The position numbers were made by a program, and so were the translations under genes. Shown here one piece after another: positions 9,239 to 17,028 of a stretch of DNA of 64,000 nt. Source of the DNA: Lysobacter sp. S4-A87 (GTDB lineage: Bacteria > Pseudomonadota > Gammaproteobacteria > Xanthomonadales > Xanthomonadaceae); assembly GCF_022637455.1 (NCBI RefSeq), contig NZ_CP093341.1, positions 2,480,001 to 2,544,000 of the forward strand, written 5' to 3'. Each line of letters opens with the position of its first letter. The first letter of the stretch is position 1. The notes beneath the pieces were generated by a model. That model ran no database searches, was not told the DNA's origin, and saw only the letters and a list, made by a program, of their open reading frames with translations.

Positions 9239-10147
9239 ATGAGTTACGAACGCTTCGAAACCCCCGCCGTCGCCCCGTGGAAGGCACGCCTGTCGCTGTA
9301 CTGGCAGCTGGTCCGCGGCGACCGCCCGATTGGCTGGCTGCTGCTGCTGTGGCCGACCTGGTGGGGCCTGTGGCTGGCCGCCGGGGGCTTGCCGCCGCTG
9401 TGGACCCTGTTCGTGTTCAGCGCCGGCGTCTGGCTGACCCGCTCGGCCGGCTGCGTGATCAACGACTACGCCGACCGCTGGCTGGACCCGCATGTCGAGC
9501 GCACCAAGGAGCGCCCGCTGGCGACCGGCGCGGTGCGCGGCCGCGAAGCGCTGGCGCTGTTCGCTGTGCTGATGCTGGCGGCTTTCGCCCTGGTGCTCAC
9601 GCTCAACCGCCTGACCGTCTGGATGAGCTTCATCGGCGTGCTGCTGGCCGCCAGCTACCCCTACCTCAAGCGTTACACCTACCTGCCGCAGGTCTACCTC
9701 GGCCTGGCCTTCGGCTGGGGCATCCCGATGGCCTTCGCCGCCGTGCGCGGCGAAGTGCCGGCGCTGGCGTGGCTGCTGTACGCGGCCAACATCGTCTGGG
9801 CGACCGCCTACGACACCTGGTACGCGATGGTCGATCGCGACGACGACATCCGCATGGGCAGCAAGTCGACGGCGATCCTGTTCGGCGAGCTCGACCTGGT
9901 CGCGCAGGGCGTGCTGTACGCACTGTTCTTCAGCGCCCTGGTGCTGGTGGGCCAGCGCGCCGAAATGGGGTCGTACTACTGGGCTGGCGTGGCGGTGGCC
10001 GCGGCACTGGTCGTGTACGAGTTCGTCATTGCCCGCACGCGCGATCGCAAGGCCTGCTTCCGCGCCTTCCTGCACAACCACTGGGTCGGGCTGGTCGTGT
10101 TCGCCGGCATCGCGCTCGACTTCGCGCTGCGCGCGCCGGCGCCGTGA
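9239..10147 (+). CDS. ubiA: 4-hydroxybenzoate polyprenyltransferase
   Basis: A 302-residue polytopic prenyltransferase of ubiquinone synthesis; it joins the polyprenyl chain to 4-hydroxybenzoate at the inner membrane. Both Asp-rich motifs are present: NDYADRWLD (about residue 78) and [13 protein letters not shown] (about residue 195). An in-frame ATG at 9194 would add 15 residues. I prefer 9239 ([10 protein letters not shown]), which matches how family members begin; neither start has a clear Shine-Dalgarno. Confidence 0.95.
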   Translation: MSYERFETPAVAPWKARLSLYWQLVRGDRPIGWLLLLWPTWWGLWLAAGGLPPLWTLFVFSAGVWLTRSAGCVINDYADRWLDPHVERTKERPLATGAVRGREALALFAVLMLAAFALVLTLNRLTVWMSFIGVLLAASYPYLKRYTYLPQVYLGLAFGWGIPMAFAAVRGEVPALAWLLYAANIVWATAYDTWYAMVDRDDDIRMGSKSTAILFGELDLVAQGVLYALFFSALVLVGQRAEMGSYYWAGVAVAAALVVYEFVIARTRDRKACFRAFLHNHWVGLVVFAGIALDFALRAPAP

Positions 10148-10154
10148 GCGGGGC

Positions 10155-10176
10155 CGGCTGGCGGGCCGGCCAGCCG
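10155..10176. terminator. Hairpin between convergent ubiA and HdeD-like gene
   Basis: CGGCTGGC and GCCAGCCG form a perfect 8-bp stem with a 6-nt loop in the 34-bp gap between the two stops. There is no T tract on either strand, so factor-independent termination is uncertain. Confidence 0.45.
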
Positions 10177-10181
10177 ACCCG

Positions 10182-10736
10182 CTAGAACGCCTTCGCCAGC
10201 TTGCGCAGGCGGAAGCCGGCGATGATCTGCAGCACGCCGTAGATCAGCGCGACCACGCCGATCCACAGCGCCACGGTCACCAGGCCCGCTGCCGGGTGGA
10301 CGAAGAACATCACGCCCAGCGCGATCGCCAGCACGCCGCTGAGCGCGATCAGCCATTCGCCTTCGATTTCCTTGCGTACCCGGATCGCCAGGACGATGCG
10401 CCAGATGCCGGCGATCACCAGCCACACCGCCAGCAGCAGCAACAGGATCCCGGCCACGGCCAGCGGGTGCAGGATGGCCATGATGCCGAACGCGATCGAG
10501 GCGATTGCGTACAGCGCCAGCCAGCCCTTGGACACGGTGACATCCTTGCGGAACAGCGCGAACGCGCTGATCAGGCCTTCGGCCAGGGCCATCACGCCGA
10601 ACGCCCAGGCGATCGCCACCGCGGTGCTGCCGGGCCAGACGAACGCGCTGATGCCGAACAGGACCGCGATCACCCCGTACACCACCAGCACCCACCAGCT
10701 GCGTCCCAGGCTTGCCAACAGTCCGGTCCTGCTCAT
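10182..10736 (-). CDS. HdeD family membrane protein
   Basis: A 184-residue protein of six predicted transmembrane helices with the internal two-fold repeat of the HdeD/DUF308 family (FGISAFVWPGST, later GVMFFVHPAAG). AAGGAG sits at an ideal distance before the ATG at 10736. HdeD in E. coli is linked to acid resistance; the role here is unknown. A paralogue lies at 11498-12040 on the same strand, with an exported RidA-like gene between them on the other strand. Confidence 0.88.
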   Translation of the reverse strand: MSRTGLLASLGRSWWVLVVYGVIAVLFGISAFVWPGSTAVAIAWAFGVMALAEGLISAFALFRKDVTVSKGWLALYAIASIAFGIMAILHPLAVAGILLLLLAVWLVIAGIWRIVLAIRVRKEIEGEWLIALSGVLAIALGVMFFVHPAAGLVTVALWIGVVALIYGVLQIIAGFRLRKLAKAF

Positions 10737-10883
10737 CGCGATCTCCTTGCGTGTCGATGGCGGGCAGGGTGAACGGCGACCGGTCTGGGGCGCGTGAAGC
10801 CCAAATGCACTTTCGTGACTGGTGCGGTGGCCGCAATTGCGCTGCAATCGCGCTGCAGCCATCCCCCGTGACGGAGCCCGACC

Positions 10884-11399
10884 ATGCCTCGCCTGTGCCT
10901 GTCGTTCGCCCTGATCCTTGCCGCCGGTTCCGGCCTTTGCGGCCCCGTCCACGCGCAGCAGGCGCCCACGCGCGAGCATCTCGCCCCGTCGGGCTGGGAG
11001 GACTCGTACCACGACATCCACTACAGCCCGGTCGTGCGCATCGGCGACCGCGTGATCATTTCCGGCATCCCCGCCGCGGTCGGCGAGACCGACGAGGCGA
11101 AGATCCGCTGGGCGTTCCAGCAGATGCAGGCGCACCTGGCGACGGTCGGGGCGACGATGGCCGACGTGATCGAGCTGCAGAGCTTCCACGTCGCCCGCGA
11201 CCATGAAGAGTTCCGCCGCGTCGTCGAGCCGGTGCTGAAGGTGCACCGCGAATTCTTCAAGGACCACTACCCGGCGTGGACGGCAGTCGGCACCACCGCG
11301 TTGTTCTCCAAGGGCGCACCGATGGAGATCCGCGCCGAGGCCATCATCGGCTCGGGCGCTCGGCCAAAGGCCGACATAGCCAAGCCAAAGAAACAATAA
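10884..11399 (+). CDS. Exported RidA/YjgF-like protein lacking the key arginine
   Basis: 171 residues: a signal peptide (cleavage after HAQ, about residue 25) followed by a YjgF/YER057c/UK114 domain (VVRIGDRVIISG, later AVGTTALF and MEIRAEAI). Canonical RidA is cytosolic, about 130 residues, and uses a conserved Arg in a PARxAV context for imine deamination. Here the aligned segment reads PAWTAV, so that Arg is a Trp. It is therefore probably a periplasmic relative without classical 2-iminobutanoate deaminase activity. A Lys-rich tail (KADIAKPKKQ) ends the protein. Confidence 0.8.
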   Translation: MPRLCLSFALILAAGSGLCGPVHAQQAPTREHLAPSGWEDSYHDIHYSPVVRIGDRVIISGIPAAVGETDEAKIRWAFQQMQAHLATVGATMADVIELQSFHVARDHEEFRRVVEPVLKVHREFFKDHYPAWTAVGTTALFSKGAPMEIRAEAIIGSGARPKADIAKPKKQ

Positions 11400-11406
11400 G
11401 CCTGGC

Positions 11407-11436
11407 CGTAGCCCGGGTAAGCGAAGCGCACCCGGG
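11407..11436 (+). repeat. 30-bp palindromic intergenic repeat, copy 1
   Basis: CGTAGCCCGGGTAAGC followed by an 8-nt loop part and ACCCGGG. CCCGGGT (11412-11418) pairs with ACCCGGG (11430-11436). It begins 7 bp after the RidA-like stop in a convergent gap. An inverted copy, differing at two positions, is at 47051-47080. Confidence 0.75.
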
Positions 11437-11497
11437 ATTCATGCGTGTCGGACCCCGTGCACCCGCGGATCCAGTCCAGGGCAACCCGTGCCCCGCG

Positions 11498-12040
11498 TCA
11501 CCGCCGGCGCAGCAGGCGCCAGCCCAGCAGCAACTGGAACGCGCCGTACAGCAGCGCGCCCACGGCCACCCACAGCGCGATCGTGTGCAGGCCGATGTCG
11601 GGCTTGGCCAGGAACAGCACGCCCAGCGCGATCGCCAGTGCGCCGCTCAGTGCCAGCAGCCATTCGCCGCTGACCAGCTTGCGCAGCAACGTCGCGAACA
11701 CCAGTCGCGCGATGCCGGCCACGATCAGCCACAGCGCCAGCAACCACAGCATCGCTTCGGCGAGCCACAGCGGTTGATACAGCGCCAGCACGCCCAGTCC
11801 GATCGATGCGGCGGCATAGGCGATCAGCAACCAGTTCGGCAACGCGATGTCCTTGCGGAACACGCTCAGCAGGCTGACCGCACCGTCGATCAGGGCGAGC
11901 AGGCCGAAGGCCATCACCATCACCTGCACGGTCCGCTCGGGCCAGCACAGCATCGCGATGCCGAACGCCAGCGCGATGACGCCGTACAGCACGAACACCC
12001 AGCCGCTGCGCGCCACGGATTCTTCCGTCATCCTGCCCAT
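11498..12040 (-). CDS. HdeD family membrane protein (second paralogue)
   Basis: 180 residues with six predicted helices and the same repeat pattern as the gene at 10182-10736 (FGIAMLCWPERT, later GVLFLAKPDIG). The ATG at 12040 is favoured over the one at 12031 because GGAG lies 6 nt before it. The C-terminus is strongly basic (WRLLRRR). Function unknown; it may respond to acid or envelope stress by analogy with HdeD. The 233-bp gap upstream, to the Fic gene, shows no feature I can support. Confidence 0.87.
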   Translation of the reverse strand: MGRMTEESVARSGWVFVLYGVIALAFGIAMLCWPERTVQVMVMAFGLLALIDGAVSLLSVFRKDIALPNWLLIAYAAASIGLGVLALYQPLWLAEAMLWLLALWLIVAGIARLVFATLLRKLVSGEWLLALSGALAIALGVLFLAKPDIGLHTIALWVAVGALLYGAFQLLLGWRLLRRR

Positions 12041-12273
12041 TGCCCTCTCCAGTCCGTGAAATTCGCAGCAGGGATACGACGCGCGCGCGGTCAGGTCAAG
12101 CTGGCGCCATCGACGCGGGCATCCACGGATCGACCCGCGCAATGCCTGATCCGTTTGCCATGACGCCTCCCACGCGCGCGACGCGCGCCGGAGCGGCGCA
12201 CCGGGAATTTTTCGCAAAGGTGCAACGCAGCTGGCGGCGGCGATCGCCGACACCCGGTCGCGACTCCTTTCAT

Positions 12274-12864
12274 CTAGCCTCGAACGAATCCTGCCAACGG
12301 CGCGTAGTTGCCGGAGTCCGCTTCGCGAATCGCCTCCAGGTAGGTCCTTCGTACATGATTGGGTTGGATACGCCGCACGCCCCAGGTAAACGGGGCGGCG
12401 CCATTCTGAGTCAGGTAATAATCCGCCATCAGGCGGGAACTGCGCCCGTTGCCGTTGGGAAACGGGTGGATGGCAGTGAGTCGGTGGTGCAGCCGGTATG
12501 CCTGCTCGTCCATGGCGTAGGTATTGAACTCGCGCCAAGCATGCGTGTCGTCGAACAACTGGCGCAGCTGCGTGCTGATCTGATGGGGCGCCACCCCAAT
12601 GTTGCGCTCGGTGTTCCGATAGGTTCCGGCCCACGTCCAGACGAGCCCGAACATGGCGGTGTGCAGCCCGCGCAGGAACTGGTCGCTCGCCACTTCCTCC
12701 CGTCGACGCAAGGCATTGTCGGCCCACGCATAGGCCAGATTGATATTTTCGTTCTCGACCTCGTTGAGGTCGCCGCGCGTGGCCACCCAATTTGGAATCA
12801 GGCCATGGGCCTCATCGGGATCCAGTGGTGTCTGCCCGTCTTCGATCTCGTCGTTGGCCTGCAT
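12274..12864 (-). CDS. Fic-domain protein (mobile mystery protein B)
   Basis: A 196-residue Fic-fold protein with an intact catalytic motif, HPFPNGNGRSSR, near residue 133, and the Fic flap region upstream. Fic enzymes usually transfer AMP or another nucleotide-derived group to a target hydroxyl. The overall match is to the TIGRFAM family called mobile mystery protein B, reported to be always paired with the HTH protein A encoded just upstream, as here (6-bp gap). The GGAGGA of its ribosome site lies across the stop of gene A. No inhibitory (S/T)xxxE(G/N) helix is obvious. Target unknown. Confidence 0.88.
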   Translation of the reverse strand: MQANDEIEDGQTPLDPDEAHGLIPNWVATRGDLNEVENENINLAYAWADNALRRREEVASDQFLRGLHTAMFGLVWTWAGTYRNTERNIGVAPHQISTQLRQLFDDTHAWREFNTYAMDEQAYRLHHRLTAIHPFPNGNGRSSRLMADYYLTQNGAAPFTWGVRRIQPNHVRRTYLEAIREADSGNYAPLAGFVRG

Positions 12865-12870
12865 CCGTGT

Positions 12871-13359
12871 TCATTCCTCCTTGCGCCAGAGCCTGCGGTC
12901 AGGAACCAGAAGCTCGGCTTGCGCACGGAGGTGTTCTTGCTGTCGGACGTCATCCACCTCTTGCGCCTCAAGGCGCATGTTCTGCTGGGTTCGCTTCTGC
13001 ATGGATTGAAGGATTGCCAAACGCCGGTCAGCCACGACCTCCTGCAAGGGCTGGCGGGGAACCAAGGCATAGACCACTTCGCATCCCAACGCATCTGCTG
13101 CGCGATACAGCGAATCCAGCTGAATCGTCCGGCGGCGCTCGTTGGCCTCAAGCTTTGCGGCCGTGGCCCTGGTGACCCCGAGTCGATCGGCAAAGTCCTG
13201 CACGGACATTCCCAATGCCTCACGAATTGCCGCTATCCAGCCGCCACGAGGAACCGCGCGAATCCGCGGCCCCGCCTCTCGGAAGGCTCGGCCCGTCTCA
13301 TCGAGGTTGCGGCGGGCGACCGACTGCATGCTTTTGCGCGAAGCAGGTGGAACTGCCAT
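12871..13359 (-). CDS. HTH protein (mobile mystery protein A), putative antitoxin or autorepressor
   Basis: 162 residues with a Cro/C1-type helix-turn-helix at about residues 55-105 (MSVQDFADRLGVTRATAAKLEANE). A long helical C-terminal part rich in Gln and Arg follows. The open frame extends upstream to 13470 through the operator array, but the ATG at 13357-13359 has a strong GGAGGT 4 nt before it. It is the first gene of a two-gene operon with the Fic gene. Four phased palindromes lie 54-168 bp upstream, as expected for an autoregulated toxin-antitoxin-like repressor. Confidence 0.86.
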   Translation of the reverse strand: MAVPPASRKSMQSVARRNLDETGRAFREAGPRIRAVPRGGWIAAIREALGMSVQDFADRLGVTRATAAKLEANERRRTIQLDSLYRAADALGCEVVYALVPRQPLQEVVADRRLAILQSMQKRTQQNMRLEAQEVDDVRQQEHLRAQAELLVPDRRLWRKEE

Positions 13360-13412
13360 ATCGACCTCCGATCGTTTTCCCGGCGCGCTACCCGCGCCCC
13401 ACCTGGACGATG

Positions 13413-13527
13413 GATGCCTATAGGAATCCTTCTGTACGCCTAGTGGATGCTTATGGGCATCGATTGTCAAGTATAAACGATGCCTATAGGAGTCATTATT
13501 CAGTAATAAAAGATGCCTATAGGCATC
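13413..13527. promoter_or_regulatory. Four 16-bp palindromic operators phased at 33 bp
   Basis: Copies of the perfect palindrome GATGCCTATAGGCATC begin at 13413 (one mismatch), 13446 (two), 13479 (two) and 13512 (perfect). Starts are spaced exactly 33 bp apart, about three helical turns, so all sites face the same side of the DNA. The spacers are AT-rich. On the minus strand a TTGACA (13465-13470) lies between operators 2 and 3, and a weak TCCACT -10 candidate 17 bp further on touches operator 2. Binding by the HTH protein at 12871-13359 is inferred from position. Confidence 0.85.
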
Positions 13528-13565
13528 ACGTTTCCCGGCCGTGGTACTGCAACGAGACCAAAGCT

Positions 13566-15035
13566 CTACGTTCCCATGACGGCCTCGCCCTGGCCGGCCG
13601 CAGCCGCGTGTGCCAGCCCAGTCACTACGCCCAGCGACGCATCGCCGCTGACAATCTCCGCTCCCGGGAAGACCTCCCTCACGGCCAGCGGGACGTACGG
13701 CGAGCGCGACATGCCGCCGGTGAGGTAGACGACCTCCGGCTGGTAGGGCAGTTCCGCCCTGGCGCGGCGCATCAGATCGCCGAGGTGGCGCAGGAACGGG
13801 CTGGCTGCATCGTGCAGCCGCTCCTTGTCGAGGCGCACCCGCAGCCCGTCCTCGATGTAGTCGAGCTCGAACTCGATCTGGTCTTCGTCGCTCAGACCGA
13901 TCTTGGCGCGCTCGACCGCGCGGTTCAGGCGCACGGTATGACCGGGGAGCTTGAGTTGTTCCAGGCGCTCGCCGTAAGGGGCCTCGACATGCTTGAACGA
14001 CGCATGCTGGAACCTGCTCTGCCGCTCCAGGTCATGGACCGTCGAGGCCTCGTAGTAGCGATGCACCGCCGTCGGCGTCACGCCTTTGCCGAACAGCGCC
14101 ATGACGCCGCGCATGCTCAGCTCGATGTCGACGTCCGTGCCGCCGACCGGGTCGCCCCACGATCCGTCGATGACCGGCGCCGCGCCCGGCCCGCCGACGT
14201 TGGCCAGCGCGATATCCGTCGTGCCGCCGCCTATGTCGAGGATGAGTGTCCGGCGCGGCATGGCCACGGCACGGTGGTACCCGTACGCCGCCGCCGCCGG
14301 CTCCTCCAGGAAATCGACGGAATCGAAGCCGGCGGCGTATGCGGCATCGGTGAGGATTTCCAGGGCCTGCACGCCGCCCGCTTCCTTCATGCTGCTGCGA
14401 AAGCGCACCGGCCGCCCCATGACCGCCGCGCGCACGTCGGCGCCGAGCTGGGCCGATGCCGTCGTGCGGATGTGGCGCAGCAGCTGCGTGGCAATCCGCA
14501 GCAGTGCCTCGCGCGCATTGCCTTCGAGCTTGTAGCCCAGCATCGACTTGGGCGAGACGACCAGGTGGCCGCTGCCGCTGGCCATGTACGCCTTGACTGC
14601 ATCGTCGCCGTAAAGCGCGTTCTGCACGTCTGCGCCGGAATCCATTGCCTTGCGGATCTCGTCGGTTGCCCATTGCCGGCGCACGGCGACGACAGCGGCC
14701 CGATGCATTTCGTGGTCCGATTGCCTGCGCGCCGTCGGCACCAGCGCGAGCGCTTCGGCGCGAAGGTGCGCCGGACGCTTCATCGCTTCCTCGCGCAGGC
14801 GCTGCACGCGCGCCTGTTCCTGGGTCTGGTCGCGCTTCGCGCCGGCGACGAGCGCCCGCACCTGGTCGTCCAGTTCCGGAGTCAGTTCGAACTGCGTCAC
14901 GTCGGGCATGCGCAGCGGGAAGAACACGGTCGTGCGGAACTGCCGGTCGTCGCCAAAGCGGATCAGCTGCAGGTTGCCGTCGATCACGGCGCCCGCAGCC
15001 GAGTAACTCGTTCCGAAGTCGATTCCAATCCGCAT
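13566..15035 (-). CDS. YegD-like Hsp70 family protein
   Basis: A 489-residue actin-fold ATPase related to DnaK. Phosphate-1 (GIDFGTSYSAAG), phosphate-2 (LDIGGGTTDIA) and the adenosine motif (YLTGGMSRSPYVP) are all present. It lacks the full substrate-binding and lid domains of DnaK (about 640 residues), as in E. coli YegD (about 450). It is a cytoplasmic chaperone-like ATPase of unknown client. GAAGG precedes the ATG at 15033-15035. It stands alone between the HTH/Fic module and comF. Confidence 0.87.
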   Translation of the reverse strand: MRIGIDFGTSYSAAGAVIDGNLQLIRFGDDRQFRTTVFFPLRMPDVTQFELTPELDDQVRALVAGAKRDQTQEQARVQRLREEAMKRPAHLRAEALALVPTARRQSDHEMHRAAVVAVRRQWATDEIRKAMDSGADVQNALYGDDAVKAYMASGSGHLVVSPKSMLGYKLEGNAREALLRIATQLLRHIRTTASAQLGADVRAAVMGRPVRFRSSMKEAGGVQALEILTDAAYAAGFDSVDFLEEPAAAAYGYHRAVAMPRRTLILDIGGGTTDIALANVGGPGAAPVIDGSWGDPVGGTDVDIELSMRGVMALFGKGVTPTAVHRYYEASTVHDLERQSRFQHASFKHVEAPYGERLEQLKLPGHTVRLNRAVERAKIGLSDEDQIEFELDYIEDGLRVRLDKERLHDAASPFLRHLGDLMRRARAELPYQPEVVYLTGGMSRSPYVPLAVREVFPGAEIVSGDASLGVVTGLAHAAAAGQGEAVMGT

Positions 15036-15114
15036 GCTGCCTTCTATTGCCGTGTTGCGCTGCTGGTGACCGGACAGTTTGACGTGAGCGCGTCGAACTG
15101 ACGAACCCCGTCGC

Positions 15115-15876
15115 TCACAGCACCCGCGCGCACACCCACACATCGACGCGCGCCACGCCTGCGCGACACAGGGCAAGGGCCGCGGCGCGGGCGGTGGCGC
15201 CGGTGGTCATGACGTCGTCGATCACGGCGACATGCGCCGGCAGCGCGGCATCGGCCCGGGTCGCAAAGGCATTGCGCAGATTGCGGCGGCGGTCGGCGAG
15301 GCCCAGTTGCGACTGTGCCGCGGTGGCGCGGCGGCGCCGCAGCAGGTCGTCGCGCAGGGGCAGGCGCAAGGCGCGCGCCAGCGGTCGGGCCAGTTCCAGC
15401 GCCTGGTCGTAACCGCGACCACGCAGGCGCCCAGGGTGCAGGGGCAGCGGCACCAGTGCCTGAGGGCGCTCGGCACCGGCCAGTTCGCGGGCCATCAAGG
15501 TCGCCAGCAGGCGCGCGCAGGCCAGGTCGCCATGGAACTTCACCCGCGGCAGCAGGCGGTCGACCGGGGCGGCATAGACGAAGACGGCCCGCGCCGAGGC
15601 TTGCGGTGGCGGTCGCCGCAGGCACGCACCGCAGGTCGCAGCGAGGGGCAGGGTGGCGCTCGACACCGCGGCCAGCGGCAGGGCGCAGCAGCGGCAGGCC
15701 TGGCGGTTGTAGGGCAGGGCGGCCAGGCAGGGCCGGCACAGGTCCAGCCCGGCGTCGCCCGGTTCGCCGCAGAGCAGGCAATGCGGTGGCCACAGGGCCG
15801 CGCCGAGGCGCTGCAGCCAGCCTCCCGGGCGGCCGTCAACTGGATCGCCCCCTGTTTGGTTGACAGTGCCGGTCAC
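15115..15876 (-). CDS. comF: ComF family phosphoribosyltransferase-like protein
   Basis: About 253 residues. The N-terminal half has a double Cys-pair zinc-binding region (HCLLCGE, LCRPCL, CRCC, CGACLRR). The C-terminal half is a type I phosphoribosyltransferase fold with the PRPP loop [14 protein letters not shown]. ComF proteins take part in single-stranded DNA handling during natural transformation. There is no near-perfect ATG: I take the GTG at 15874-15876, preceded by GGAAAGG; the alternative ATG at 15927 would overlap the bioB start. The biotin operator lies inside its first codons. Confidence 0.85.
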   Translation of the reverse strand: MTGTVNQTGGDPVDGRPGGWLQRLGAALWPPHCLLCGEPGDAGLDLCRPCLAALPYNRQACRCCALPLAAVSSATLPLAATCGACLRRPPPQASARAVFVYAAPVDRLLPRVKFHGDLACARLLATLMARELAGAERPQALVPLPLHPGRLRGRGYDQALELARPLARALRLPLRDDLLRRRRATAAQSQLGLADRRRNLRNAFATRADAALPAHVAVIDDVMTTGATARAAALALCRAGVARVDVWVCARVL

Positions 15877-15888
15877 CCTTTCCAGACT
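15834..15888 (+). promoter_or_regulatory. Candidate BirA operator overlapping the bioB promoter
   Basis: CGTCAACT (15834-15841) and GGTTGACA (15858-15865) form an inverted repeat with a perfect GTCAAC/GTTGAC core and 16 nt between the 8-mers, the geometry of the E. coli bio operator (TTGTAAACC and GGTTTACAA separated by about 16 nt). The right arm contains a perfect -35 box, TTGACA (15860-15865). A weak -10, CAGACT, follows after 17 bp at 15883-15888. Repressor binding would block the -35. bioB starts 60 bp downstream of the operator. Confidence 0.6.
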
Positions 15889-15925
15889 GCCGGCCCTGTC
15901 CCGCTGCAACCGTCGGAAAAGCCAC

Positions 15926-17026
15926 ATGTCAGCTGTCAGCGCTGCCCCTTCGTCTTCTGTCTCCCCCACTTCCGGCCTCAGCGCGCTGCGCCACGACTGG
16001 TCGCGGGCCGAGGTCCGCGCCCTGTTCGACCTGCCGTTCCCGGAGCTGCTGCACCGCGCCGGCCAGGTACACCGCGAGACCTTCGACCCGGCCGAGATCC
16101 AGGTCAGCACGCTGCTGTCGATCAAGACCGGCGGCTGCCCCGAGGACTGCGGCTACTGCCCGCAGGCCGCCCGGTACCACACCGGCGTCGAGGCGACCAA
16201 GCTGATGAGCACCGAGGCGGTGATCGAGAAGGCCCGCCAGGCCAAGGCCGCCGGTGCCAGCCGCTTCTGCATGGGCGCGGCCTGGCGTTCGCCGAAGGAC
16301 CGCGACATCCCGAAGGTGGCAATGATGATCTCGGAAGTGAAGGCCATGGGCCTGGAGACCTGCGCCACCCTGGGCATGCTGTCGGGCTCCCAGGCGCAGG
16401 CGCTGCGCGAGGCCGGCCTGGACTACTACAACCACAACCTCGACACCGCGCCGGAGTTCTACAACCAGATCATCCACACCCGCGAGATGCAGGACCGGCT
16501 CGACACCCTGTCCCACGTCCGCGACGTCGGCATGAAGACCTGCTGCGGCGGCATCGTCGGCATGGGCGAGTCGCGCGAGCAGCGCGCCGGGCTGCTGCAG
16601 ACCCTGGCGAACCTGCCGGCGCACCCGGACTCGGTGCCGATCAACCGCCTGGTCCAGGTCGAGGGCACCCCGCTGGCCGGGGCCGAGCAGCTGGACCCGT
16701 TCGAATTCGTCCGCACCGTGGCCGTGGCCCGGATCCTGATGCCGCGCTCGATGGTCCGCCTGTCGGCCGGCCGCGAGGCCATGAACGACGAATTGCAGGC
16801 CCTTTGCTTCCTCGCCGGGGCAAATTCCATCTTCTACGGTGAGAAATTGCTGACGACCGGTAATCCCGACACCGAGCGGGATATGGCATTGTTTGCCCGA
16901 CTGGGCCTGCGACCGATGCAGGTCACTCAACAGGGGACAACCGTGCACGCCGAAATCGTCGAACAAATCGACGGCGACCCGTCGTCGTCGAATTTCCGTC
17001 CAGCCAGCCCGACCTGCGCGGCCTGA
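15926..17026 (+). CDS. bioB: Biotin synthase
   Basis: A 366-residue radical-SAM enzyme that inserts sulfur into dethiobiotin. The [4Fe-4S] cluster motif is CPEDCGYC (CxxxCxxC), and the YNHNLDT motif and auxiliary-cluster residues are present. The ATG at 15926 ([11 protein letters not shown]) is chosen over an earlier in-frame start at 15860, which would fall inside the operator. It is the first gene of a six-gene operon; bioF begins 2 bp after the stop. Confidence 0.97.
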   Translation: MSAVSAAPSSSVSPTSGLSALRHDWSRAEVRALFDLPFPELLHRAGQVHRETFDPAEIQVSTLLSIKTGGCPEDCGYCPQAARYHTGVEATKLMSTEAVIEKARQAKAAGASRFCMGAAWRSPKDRDIPKVAMMISEVKAMGLETCATLGMLSGSQAQALREAGLDYYNHNLDTAPEFYNQIIHTREMQDRLDTLSHVRDVGMKTCCGGIVGMGESREQRAGLLQTLANLPAHPDSVPINRLVQVEGTPLAGAEQLDPFEFVRTVAVARILMPRSMVRLSAGREAMNDELQALCFLAGANSIFYGEKLLTTGNPDTERDMALFARLGLRPMQVTQQGTTVHAEIVEQIDGDPSSSNFRPASPTCAA

Positions 17027-17028
17027 CC

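Noticed and set aside
13465-13475. TTGACA and TATACT in the operator array as a confident promoter
   Set aside because: They overlap each other in the wrong order, so they cannot be one -35/-10 pair; the downstream -10 partner for TTGACA is weak. Kept only as a comment.
13413-13527. CRISPR array
   Set aside because: The regular 33-bp repeats are 16-bp palindromes with 17-bp spacers, too short for CRISPR, and there are no cas genes.
15860-15925. Upstream start for bioB at 15860
   Set aside because: It would lie inside the operator and -35 box and would add residues not seen at the start of BioB proteins.
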